This document shows, piece by piece, positions 1 to 5,992 of a stretch of 6,021 bases of DNA. Origin of the DNA: SAR116 cluster bacterium (GTDB taxonomy: Bacteria > Pseudomonadota > Alphaproteobacteria > Puniceispirillales > GCA-002684695); NCBI GenBank assembly GCA_002684695.1, contig NYVQ01000040.1, positions 22,871 to 28,891 of the forward strand. Reading direction: 5' to 3'. A model generated the notes under the pieces. The model was given only the letters and a program-made list of their open reading frames with translations, ran no database searches and was not told where the DNA came from. Numbering within the stretch: the stretch's first letter is position 1; every line of letters begins with the position of its first letter. A program made the position numbers and the translations under genes.

Positions 1-1203
1 GTAAAAGGGGGAATAAGGTATGCATCTTATGCTGATCAAAATGAAGTTGAAGCCTTAGCGGCACTAATGACATATAAATGTGCACTCATGGAAATTCCAT
101 TTGGTGGTTCAAAAGGTGCTTTAGTTATAAATCCCAGTGACTGGGAAGAGAGTGAACTGGAAAAAATTACAAGACGATTTACGCAAGAACTAGCAAAAAG
201 AGATTTGATACATCCGTCTCAAAATGTTCCTGCACCTGATATGGGAAGTGGTGAAAAGGAAATGGCTTGGATTGCAGATGAGTACAGAAGGTTAAATCCA
301 TCAGACATAAACTCTAGAGCGTGTGTTACCGGAAAACCTGTTAACAAAGGAGGAATTGCTGGAAGGGTCGAGGCTACTGGGAGAGGGGTCCAATTTGGAC
401 TTAGAGAATTCTTTCGAAATGAAAAGGATGTTAAATTAGCAAAACTTACAGGGAATCTTGAAGGAAAAAGAATTATTGTTCAAGGATTTGGAAATGTTGG
501 TTTCCATGCTGCATTATTTCTTTCAGAAGAAGATAAAGCTATAATCACAACTGTAATTGAGAGGGATGGTGTTGTTTATAATGAAAATGGAATAAATGTT
601 CAAAAACTTAAGGATCACATGTCAAGGACTGGTGGGATAAAAGGTTTTGAAGGATACCAAGCAGAAGGAAAAGATTATTTATTTAATGACTGTGAAATAA
701 TTATTCCTGCTGCAATGGAAGGTGTTATTAATAAAGAAAATGCTCAAAAGATAAAAGCTAACTTGATTATCGAAGCTGCTAATGGCCCTATTACGTATGA
801 GGCCGATAAAATATTAGAAAGTATGGGTGTTATTATAATTCCAGATATGTATGCAAATGCAGGTGGGGTTACAGTATCTTACTTTGAATGGGTTAAAAAT
901 CTTACACATATAAGGTTTGGACGAATGCAGAGAAGAGAAGTTGAAAAGCAAAACTCATCAATTATTGAAGCGGTTGAAAAAATGACAGGGAAAAAATTTC
1001 CTTCAGAATTAAGAAGTAATATTATGCAAGGTCCAACAGAGCTCTCTCTTGTTAGGTCTGGTTTAGATGATACAATGAGAACAGGTTACAAAGCGATGAG
1101 TGACAAGTTTCACTCGAGTGAAAAAATTAAAAGTCTAAGAATGGCATCAATGGTGATTGCAATTGAAAAAGTCTCTGAAGCCTATGTATCACTTGGGATA
1201 TGA
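1..1203 (+). CDS. Glutamate dehydrogenase, mitochondrial/GLUD1-like type (5' end outside window)
   Basis: Catalyses reversible oxidative deamination of glutamate to 2-oxoglutarate and ammonia with NAD(P), in the cytoplasm. The frame is open from base 1, so the ATG at 67 is internal. It begins inside the conserved KGGIRY motif (window residues 2-7), and by comparison with the family about 85-90 N-terminal residues are missing. Substrate lysines K2 and K26 and catalytic K38 (PFGGSKG) have the same spacing as K89, K113 and K125 of the Clostridium symbiosum enzyme. PAPDMGSG carries the catalytic aspartate (D80). The TGKP and EATGRG motifs precede the Rossmann loop GFGNVG (residues 162-167), and NAGGVTVSYFEW (residues 286-297) closes the active site. 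Motif wording resembles animal GDH closely. After YFEW there are about 40 residues more than I recall in short bacterial GDHs, in the place of the animal antenna. Cofactor preference cannot be fixed from sequence alone. The 3' end overlaps the convergent SDR gene by 22 bases. Confidence 0.95.
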   Translation, partial: VKGGIRYASYADQNEVEALAALMTYKCALMEIPFGGSKGALVINPSDWEESELEKITRRFTQELAKRDLIHPSQNVPAPDMGSGEKEMAWIADEYRRLNPSDINSRACVTGKPVNKGGIAGRVEATGRGVQFGLREFFRNEKDVKLAKLTGNLEGKRIIVQGFGNVGFHAALFLSEEDKAIITTVIERDGVVYNENGINVQKLKDHMSRTGGIKGFEGYQAEGKDYLFNDCEIIIPAAMEGVINKENAQKIKANLIIEAANGPITYEADKILESMGVIIIPDMYANAGGVTVSYFEWVKNLTHIRFGRMQRREVEKQNSSIIEAVEKMTGKKFPSELRSNIMQGPTELSLVRSGLDDTMRTGYKAMSDKFHSSEKIKSLRMASMVIAIEKVSEAYVSLGI

Positions 1204-2054
1204 TTTGTAGAATGACTTTTTAAAATTTTATTTATCTTTCTTTTCGTTAAAACTCTTACTAAAAATGCCATTACTTTAGTTGGGATTGTAACGTTGTATG
1301 CTAATTGAGGTTTTTTACTCTCTAGGGATTTGAGAACAATCTTAGCTACATCTTCTGCTTTTAGTTCAAATAATTTGTTAAATAAGCTTTCTTTATTACT
1401 TTTAAGATTGGGTATGAGATAGTTTTTGTATTCATTGCTCAGAACACTTTTTTCCCAATCAATCCATTTATTGAAATAATTTATCGAATTTTCTCTAATA
1501 AGTGTTTTGATGGGGCCAGGACGAATTGAAATAACATCAATTCCTGTTCCCTCAAGTTCCATTCTAAGCGTATCAGAATAACCCTCTAAAGCCCATTTTG
1601 TTGCATTATAAGGCCCCCTATATGATAATGTGATGAAGCCTAATATAGATGAGCACTGAAGAATTTTACCGTAACCTTGCTTCCTCATGATTGGGATGAC
1701 TTTTTTTGTTAAGTAATGCCATCCAAAAAAATTAGCTTGAAAGATCTCTTTCATTGCTTCCGATGGAATATCCTCCATTGCACCTGGTAGAGCAAATGCA
1801 CCATTATTAAAAATTGCATCTAATTTACCGTTTGTGACTGACAATGTGTTATCTAGAGCTAAATCAATACTTTTTTCTGAGTGATAGTCTAAATGAAAAC
1901 AAGTTATTCCTAGATTGCTGATTTTTTTTACATCAACTTTTTGTCTGCATGAGGCAATTACATCCCAACCATTTTTTGACAAATATTTTGCTGTTTCAAA
2001 TCCTATTCCCGATGAGCATCCTGTTATTAGAATACTTTTTTTTTTGCGTTGCAT
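1182..2054 (-). CDS. Short-chain dehydrogenase/reductase (classical SDR)
   Basis: Predicted cytoplasmic NAD(P)-dependent oxidoreductase of 290 residues; the substrate is unknown. Classical SDR elements occur in order: dinucleotide-binding TGCSSGIG (11-18), R37 just after beta strand 2 (often linked to NADP(H) preference), NNGA (83-86) in place of the usual NNAG, and the catalytic tetrad N108, S136, Y149 and K153 (YNATK). PGPIKT (179-184) follows the active site. The NNGAFALPGA wording is, from memory, typical of a subgroup common in alphaproteobacteria and related to E. coli YbbO-like enzymes. The C-terminal tail beyond about residue 250 is longer than in 250-residue SDRs and basic (VLTKRKINK), so it may contact membrane or lipid; that is inference. 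The ATG start gives the glycine-rich motif its normal distance from the N-terminus. There is no clear Shine-Dalgarno sequence. Ten consecutive A's form codons 4-7. The gene is divergent from the ABC exporter. Confidence 0.93.
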   Translation of the reverse strand: MQRKKKSILITGCSSGIGFETAKYLSKNGWDVIASCRQKVDVKKISNLGITCFHLDYHSEKSIDLALDNTLSVTNGKLDAIFNNGAFALPGAMEDIPSEAMKEIFQANFFGWHYLTKKVIPIMRKQGYGKILQCSSILGFITLSYRGPYNATKWALEGYSDTLRMELEGTGIDVISIRPGPIKTLIRENSINYFNKWIDWEKSVLSNEYKNYLIPNLKSNKESLFNKLFELKAEDVAKIVLKSLESKKPQLAYNVTIPTKVMAFLVRVLTKRKINKILKSHSTNHIPSDT

Positions 2055-2110
2055 ATTTTTGACTATAAAGTTGAAATTCTCAATTCATTTAGTTATTTAA
2101 TTAAAAGCAG
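2055..2110. promoter_or_regulatory. Divergent intergenic region between the SDR and ABC exporter genes
   Basis: These 56 AT-rich bases must hold, or lie close to, the promoters of both flanking genes if each has its own. On the + strand, TTGACT (2059-2064) and TTGAAA (2071-2076) resemble -35 boxes, and TTTAAT (2096-2101) resembles a -10 box, but the spacing is longer than 17 bases. On the - strand, TATAGT (complement of 2062-2067) is a fair -10 match without a well-spaced -35. Neither start codon has a convincing Shine-Dalgarno sequence. Either -10 candidate would give a very short or absent leader. The promoter role is inferred from gene arrangement; the individual boxes are weak. Confidence 0.35.
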
Positions 2111-4000
2111 ATGAAAACTTTTTCCAGACATAAACTCAATTTTTTTGAGAGAATTACAGATCCAATGAGATTTGGCAAGGGTAGTGTGCCCCCTGAAAAA
2201 TTATTCAGTTTTATTGCCCATTTTGCAAAACAAATTAAATTCACAATATTTTTATTATTTATTCTCCAGTTGCTGACTGTAATAATAGACCTTTCATTAC
2301 CTTTGGTTTTCGGATTAATAATTAATAAAATTTTAGAAACTGAAAATATATCTTTGATGATAAAAGATAATCTTTTCTTTATGACTTCCTATGCCTGTTT
2401 ATTTCTTTTCTTGAGGCCTCTTGTACAAATACTTACAGCTGCAATTGTAGATATGTCTCTCATGACTGGTTTCGCAAATATTGTTAGATGGCAAAGTCAT
2501 CTCAATGTACTTGGATTAGATCTAAGTTACTTTACAAATGAGCTATCTGGAAGATTAGCCAACAGAGTTATAGAAACTGGGCAAGCTGTAAGAGGCGTTA
2601 TTCTAAAATTTTTCGAGGTAATTCTGTATATGTTTTTATACTTTGGTGGTGCTATCTATATCTTAGCTCAGTCAAGTATGATGCTAGCGATACCAAGTTT
2701 TATTTGGTCTATTGTCTTTTTATATATTTTAATTTTTTTAATGCCTAAAGTAAGGGATTTGAGCCATAAGCATTCTCTTCTAAGAAGTAAAATGACAGGT
2801 AGAATAGTAGACTCGTACTCGAATATTGGAATTGTAAAGTTATTTGCCAGAAAAAATTTTGAAATTGATGGTGCTGCTGATGCAATAGACGATTTTAATT
2901 TTGGGTGGGCGAGAGTGATGAGAATTTCGTTTTTAATGGAATTTTTAATATCTATTTCAAATGCAATGCTTGTTGTTGGAACAGTTGGATTTGGTTTGTA
3001 TTTGCTTACTCAAGATATTGTGACAGTTACAATTGTTGCTGCTGCCTTTCCTTTGTCATACAGAATTGGAGATATGTCTCACTGGATAATGTGGGAAATT
3101 AGCTTTCTTTTTGAAAATATAGGAACAATAGATGAAGGTAAGGAAACAATTTCAAAGAAACCTTCTGTGGTTGATGTAAAAGATGCAAAATCTCTTACAG
3201 TCAAAAATGGTTTGATTGAGTTTAATAATGTAAAATTTAATTATGGAATGCCTGGCGGATTATTTGAAGCTTTAAATTTGAAAATAAACTCTGGCGAAAA
3301 AGTTGGTTTGGTAGGGCGTTCAGGATCAGGTAAGAGTTCTATAGTAAACCTTTTGCTGAGACTTTATGATCTTGATGAGGGTAAAATTTTTATAGATAAA
3401 AACGATATTTCAAAAGTAACACAGGACTCTTTAAGATCGAATATTGCTGTGGTTACCCAAGATACGGCTCTTCTACACAGGTCCATTAGAGAAAATATCC
3501 TTTACGGAAGACCAGATGCAAGTGAAATTGAATTGATTGAAGCTACAAAACAAGCTGAAGCGTATGATTTTATATTGGAGCTTGAAGACAAAGATGGAAG
3601 AAAAGGCTTTGATGCTCACGTCGGTGAAAGAGGGGTTAGGCTATCTGGTGGTCAAAGGCAGCGAATTGCTATAGCAAGGGTAATCCTAAAAAATGCACCT
3701 ATTTTAGTTTTAGATGAAGCCACAAGTGCATTAGACAGTGAAGTTGAAACAGCAATCCAGGCTCAATTATCTAGTATTCTAAAAAATAGAACTGCATTAG
3801 TAATTGCTCATAGACTATCAACAATCAACAAATTGGATAGACTTATTGTGATGGATCAAGGAAAAATTATTGAGGTTGGAACACATGCTGAATTAATTAA
3901 AAGAAAAGGACACTATTCAACTTTATGGTCTTTGCAATCAGGTGGTTTTTTACCCACATTGAGTACTAAAGAAAACGGAAAAAATAAAAAAATAATCTAA
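2111..4000 (+). CDS. ABC exporter half-transporter, fused membrane and ATPase domains (MsbA/multidrug-like)
   Basis: Predicted inner-membrane ABC exporter subunit of 629 residues that should work as a dimer; the substrate (lipid, peptide or drug) cannot be told from sequence. Residues 1-340 form the transmembrane domain, with hydrophobic segments near 43-75, 88-112, 168-187, 190-212 and 276-318 that fit the usual six helices. Residues 365-612 form the ATPase domain: A-loop Y378, Walker A GRSGSGKSS (402-410), Q-loop Q450, signature LSGGQ (511-515), Walker B ILVLDE (531-536), D-loop SALD (539-542) and H-loop H567. All catalytic residues are present, so it should be active. The N-terminal FFERITDPMRFG followed by PPEKLFSFI, and SGRLANRVIETG near 146-157, match a subgroup I associate with alphaproteobacteria. 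Length is normal for the family (about 580-630). The ATG lies directly after the divergent promoter region. The 3' end overlaps the convergent DUF2842-like gene by 4 bases. Confidence 0.95.
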   Translation: MKTFSRHKLNFFERITDPMRFGKGSVPPEKLFSFIAHFAKQIKFTIFLLFILQLLTVIIDLSLPLVFGLIINKILETENISLMIKDNLFFMTSYACLFLFLRPLVQILTAAIVDMSLMTGFANIVRWQSHLNVLGLDLSYFTNELSGRLANRVIETGQAVRGVILKFFEVILYMFLYFGGAIYILAQSSMMLAIPSFIWSIVFLYILIFLMPKVRDLSHKHSLLRSKMTGRIVDSYSNIGIVKLFARKNFEIDGAADAIDDFNFGWARVMRISFLMEFLISISNAMLVVGTVGFGLYLLTQDIVTVTIVAAAFPLSYRIGDMSHWIMWEISFLFENIGTIDEGKETISKKPSVVDVKDAKSLTVKNGLIEFNNVKFNYGMPGGLFEALNLKINSGEKVGLVGRSGSGKSSIVNLLLRLYDLDEGKIFIDKNDISKVTQDSLRSNIAVVTQDTALLHRSIRENILYGRPDASEIELIEATKQAEAYDFILELEDKDGRKGFDAHVGERGVRLSGGQRQRIAIARVILKNAPILVLDEATSALDSEVETAIQAQLSSILKNRTALVIAHRLSTINKLDRLIVMDQGKIIEVGTHAELIKRKGHYSTLWSLQSGGFLPTLSTKENGKNKKII

Positions 4001-4194
4001 TTTTCTTTTCTTGCTAGCCAATTTACGAAAGGAATACTTGGTAATATCCATAGGAACCCAAAAGTAATGTAAAAGACTAAATCTAAGATCCAATGTATTT
4101 CCGAAACCAAATCTATAATATAAATGGCTATTACCGTATATAGAATTAAATACGGTATTATTAAAATTGAAATTAATAGATGTCTCCAACGCAT
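3997..4194 (-). CDS. Small two-helix membrane protein, DUF2842-like
   Basis: Encodes 65 residues with two predicted membrane helices (about 6-27 and 36-58), a basic N-terminus (MRWRH) and a basic C-terminal tail (NWLARKEN). The GFLWILPSIPFVNWLARK pattern near the end (glycine, LWxLP, then a hydrophobic turn and tryptophan before a basic tail) matches what I remember of DUF2842, a short, uncharacterised, alphaproteobacterial inner-membrane family of about this length. No function is known to me. The start is the only ATG that gives the full first helix, and no Shine-Dalgarno sequence is evident. Its stop codon overlaps the exporter's stop (bases 3997-4000), and it is divergent from rpe. The overlapping frame at 3950-4189 on the same strand lacks this family pattern, which supports the present reading. 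The family call is from memory and would be settled by a Pfam search. Confidence 0.75.
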   Translation of the reverse strand: MRWRHLLISILIIPYLILYTVIAIYIIDLVSEIHWILDLVFYITFGFLWILPSIPFVNWLARKEN

Positions 4195-4272
4195 ATTTTT
4201 TTTAATTAAAGTATTTTTTCTAGTTAATATAATTTATATAATAATAATATTTAAATATTAAAATTTTTTAGT
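4195..4272. promoter_or_regulatory. Divergent, almost pure A+T intergenic region between the DUF2842-like gene and rpe
   Basis: Only 4 of 78 bases are G or C. The region separates two divergent genes and should contain their promoters. On the + strand, two overlapping-register TATAAT boxes occur at 4228-4233 and 4237-4242, which would place rpe transcription starts near 4240-4250. No good -35 box lies 17 bases upstream of either; that position is mostly T-tract. Such boxes are expected by chance in sequence this AT-rich. A perfect 16-base palindrome (4245-4260) lies between the candidate -10 boxes and the rpe start. No strong ribosome-binding site precedes the rpe ATG. Confidence 0.4.
4245..4260. 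repeat. Perfect 16-base AT palindrome upstream of rpe
   Basis: TAATATTTAAATATTA reads identically on both strands. The symmetry stops at the next base on each side (A opposite A). It ends 12 bases before the rpe start codon. It could be a repressor half-site pair or a weak hairpin in the leader, or simply a chance product of A/T-only sequence, where an 8-base self-match arises at roughly 1 in 256 positions. Confidence 0.5.
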
Positions 4273-4929
4273 ATGAACAATAAAATAAAGATTGCACCTT
4301 CCATTTTAGCAAGTGATTTTTCAAAACTAAATGATGAAATTCATGATATTGAAGGAGCTGGGGCTGATTTTGTTCATTTAGATGTAATGGACGGTCATTT
4401 CGTTCCAAACTTAACTTTTGGACCGCCTCTAATAAAATCATTAAGAAATTTAACAAATCTTACTTTTGATGTGCATTTAATGGTTAGTAATCCAGATGAC
4501 CTTATTGATGAATATATTGAAGCAGGGGCGGATATTCTTACTGTTCACGTTGAGGCATGTAATCATTTAGCTAGAACTTTAAGTTACATTCAATCAAAAG
4601 GTTGCAAAGCTGGTGTTGCAATAAACCCCCACTCAGACATTCAGTTTTTAAATAATATTATCGAAAATTTAGATTTAGTTTTAGTAATGACAGTAAATCC
4701 TGGCTTTGGTGGTCAAAAGTTTATTGACGCTATGATAAAAAAAATATCATCTGTCAGTGAAATCATATCTTCTAGAGATATCTACTTAGAAGTGGATGGA
4801 GGGATTAATCAGGAAAATGCAAAAGATGTCATTAAAGCAGGTGCAAATATTTTGGTGGCTGGTAGCTCCGTATTTAAAGTTAATAAAAATACGAGTTATA
4901 AAATTAATATTGATGCATTAAGAAAATAA
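4273..4929 (+). CDS. rpe: Ribulose-phosphate 3-epimerase
   Basis: Interconverts D-ribulose 5-phosphate and D-xylulose 5-phosphate in the pentose phosphate pathway (and the Calvin cycle where present); cytoplasmic, metal-dependent TIM barrel. At 218 residues it has the normal family length. Diagnostic parts are all visible: IAPSILASDF at the N-terminus with S10, HLDVMDGHFVPN (35-46) with metal ligand H35 and catalytic/metal-binding D37, DVHLMV (66-71) with H68, the VNPGFGGQKF phosphate loop (141-150), EVDGGI (173-178) with catalytic D175, and the second phosphate-binding site VAGSSVF (195-201). M39, M70 and M139 form the usual methionine cap. The ATG fits the family N-terminus exactly. The gene stands alone on its strand, with divergent and convergent neighbours, so it is probably a single-gene transcript. 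Its stop is one base from that of the convergent TPR gene. Confidence 0.97.
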   Translation: MNNKIKIAPSILASDFSKLNDEIHDIEGAGADFVHLDVMDGHFVPNLTFGPPLIKSLRNLTNLTFDVHLMVSNPDDLIDEYIEAGADILTVHVEACNHLARTLSYIQSKGCKAGVAINPHSDIQFLNNIIENLDLVLVMTVNPGFGGQKFIDAMIKKISSVSEIISSRDIYLEVDGGINQENAKDVIKAGANILVAGSSVFKVNKNTSYKINIDALRK

Positions 4930-4947
4930 CTCAAATCTGAGATTTTT
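4930..4947. terminator. Possible weak bidirectional terminator between rpe and the TPR gene
   Basis: Immediately after the rpe stop, CTCA-AATC-TGAG (4930-4941) can fold into a 4-base-pair stem. On the + strand it is followed by ATTTTTC, and on the - strand by TTATTTTCT, so it has a T-rich tail in both directions. An alternative fold pairs AAATC with GATTT (4933-4945). The stem is short and would be of low stability, and it lies over the stop codon of the TPR gene. Its position is what suggests a function. Confidence 0.3.
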
Positions 4948-5491
4948 CTATTAAATCTAATATAATTGGTTTTAAATTTTTGATACCAATGTAAGGGTGA
5001 ATATCGATCGCAAAATCTAAGTTTTTTAGTGCATCTGTGTATCTACCAAGAGCTAAGTTTATTTGAGCTAAACCTGCTATAGCACCAAAATGCCTGGGTT
5101 CTAATTCTAAAGTAAGTTGAATGTCTCGAATAGAACCATATAAATCGCCTTGAAGATATCTTATAGTGGCAATCTTATTAATTGGTTCAGCCCAATTAGG
5201 GTCACTCTTTGAAAGCTTTACAAATAATTTCAGGGCATCATCAAGTTTGCCTTTTTGCATAAGTTCTACACCTCTCATCATTTCTATATTATTATTTTGT
5301 GAGGTCCCATCAGAAAGCCAAAACTTCCATATTTTATCTTCGTATTCTTTGGCTAAAGAAACATTTTTGGCGTATTTAAGTTGATTAAATAAATTATCTA
5401 ATTCTGAGCTTAGAGCATTGTTCCAAAAAGGAGAAATAATAACAAGTGATAATAGTAATAACTTAAAATTTAAAAAAAAATTAATTTTCAT
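4931..5491 (-). CDS. Secreted/periplasmic TPR-repeat protein
   Basis: A 186-residue protein beginning with a Sec-type signal peptide: basic start (MKINFFLNFK), hydrophobic core LLLLSLVIIS (11-20), and a likely cleavage site around residues 26-29 (ALSS). The mature part starts with SELDNLFNQLKYA and an E-x-IW-x-FW segment (51-58), then about three tetratricopeptide repeats near 70-102, 103-136 and 137-168, with typical G/A/L and closing-proline positions (SDPNW, LEPRH, IHPYI). TPRs mediate protein-protein contacts, so this is probably a periplasmic scaffold with unknown partners. The LDxLFxxL, IWxxW and LEPRHFGA pattern resembles an uncharacterised TPR protein that I recall as widespread in alphaproteobacteria. 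No enzyme motif is seen. It lies 21 bases downstream of the YbaK-like gene and is likely co-transcribed. A GAAAG-like sequence in that gap could serve as the ribosome-binding site. Nine T's on the coding strand (complement of 5472-5480) fall in codons 5-7. Confidence 0.88.
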   Translation of the reverse strand: MKINFFLNFKLLLLSLVIISPFWNNALSSELDNLFNQLKYAKNVSLAKEYEDKIWKFWLSDGTSQNNNIEMMRGVELMQKGKLDDALKLFVKLSKSDPNWAEPINKIATIRYLQGDLYGSIRDIQLTLELEPRHFGAIAGLAQINLALGRYTDALKNLDFAIDIHPYIGIKNLKPIILDLIEKSQI

Positions 5492-5512
5492 ATTTTAATC
5501 TTTCGATAGTTT

Positions 5513-5992
5513 TTAAATAACCTGTCCATTTGTTAATTTTATTAAAGTCTTAAAGCTTGAGGAAAATACCCAATGAGTATGACCAGCTGAAGCCCATAAT
5601 AAATTAAACCTATTTAGACTTAGATCTATCAATATAGGTATCTTTTTAGATATTGTTAGTGGACTTACCCCACCAATACTAAAACCTGTATATTTTTTTA
5701 CATATTCAGCATTTGGTCTTGCAAGTTTGCCTTCAAATCCACTTGCTAATTGAATAGTTTTTTCATTACCTTGTTTGTCACCAGCAATAAAAGCCATTAC
5801 TGGGTTATCTTTATTTTTACATTTGATATTAAATAAAAGAGATTTAACTATAGATCCTTCTTCAGTATTCAGTGATTGAGCAGCTTCTCTGGCACTCCTA
5901 GCTGTTTCATTTAATTGAATAACCTTTATGTTTTTATTATTATCAATAAGAAATTTTTCAACTTTTATAACTGATGGAGATTTAAAGACCAT
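5513..5992 (-). CDS. YbaK/EbsC-family aminoacyl-tRNA deacylase (predicted)
   Basis: Predicted cytoplasmic trans-editing factor that hydrolyses mischarged aminoacyl-tRNA. Family members act on Cys-tRNA(Pro) (YbaK) or Ala-tRNA(Pro) (ProX/PrdX); which applies here cannot be decided from sequence. The 159 residues match the single-domain family length. Visible family features are IVKSLLF (48-54) with the conserved lysine K50, AGDKQ (70-74), ARPNAEYVKKYTGFSIGGVSP (91-111) containing the GGVxP loop, PILIDLSL (119-126) and WASAGHTHWVF (133-143), where the usual wording is AGxxxxVF. It stands as a free-standing gene and is not fused to prolyl-tRNA synthetase. The ATG is preceded by ATAGGTAA, whose AGG is a modest Shine-Dalgarno match. 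It is probably the first gene of a two-gene transcript with the TPR gene, 21 bases downstream. Confidence 0.9.
   Translation of the reverse strand: MVFKSPSVIKVEKFLIDNNKNIKVIQLNETARSAREAAQSLNTEEGSIVKSLLFNIKCKNKDNPVMAFIAGDKQGNEKTIQLASGFEGKLARPNAEYVKKYTGFSIGGVSPLTISKKIPILIDLSLNRFNLLWASAGHTHWVFSSSFKTLIKLTNGQVI

Noticed and set aside
67..69. ATG as the start of glutamate dehydrogenase
   Set aside because: The frame is open upstream to base 1 and encodes the conserved KGGIRY motif and the helix before MTYKC, so this methionine is internal.
1204..1245. Intrinsic terminator for GDH in the T-rich stretch after its stop
   Set aside because: The TTTTAAAA/AAAATTTT symmetry is pure A/T with no stable stem, and the stretch is coding sequence of the SDR.
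1915..2100. Open frame of 61 codons on the + strand
   Set aside because: It lies mostly antisense to the start of the SDR gene, which has complete family motifs; the frame shows no recognisable pattern.
2905..3102. Open frame of 65 codons on the + strand, cysteine-rich
   Set aside because: It is an out-of-frame shadow inside the exporter's membrane domain; the odd composition follows from reading hydrophobic codons in another frame.
3950..4189. Open frame of 79 codons on the - strand
   Set aside because: It overlaps the DUF2842-like frame almost fully and runs into the exporter's end; it has no membrane-helix pattern or family resemblance, unlike the 65-residue frame.
4195..4272. Replication origin or attachment site, because of the extreme A+T content
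   Set aside because: There are no DnaA-box-like repeats, no direct repeats and no neighbouring dnaA or integrase; a divergent promoter region explains it.
4268..4456. Open frame of 62 codons on the - strand
   Set aside because: It is antisense to the conserved N-terminal half of rpe, with no supporting motif.
5166..5384. Open frame of 72 codons on the + strand
   Set aside because: It is antisense to the TPR gene, and its serine/leucine-rich content is a shadow of the TPR codons.
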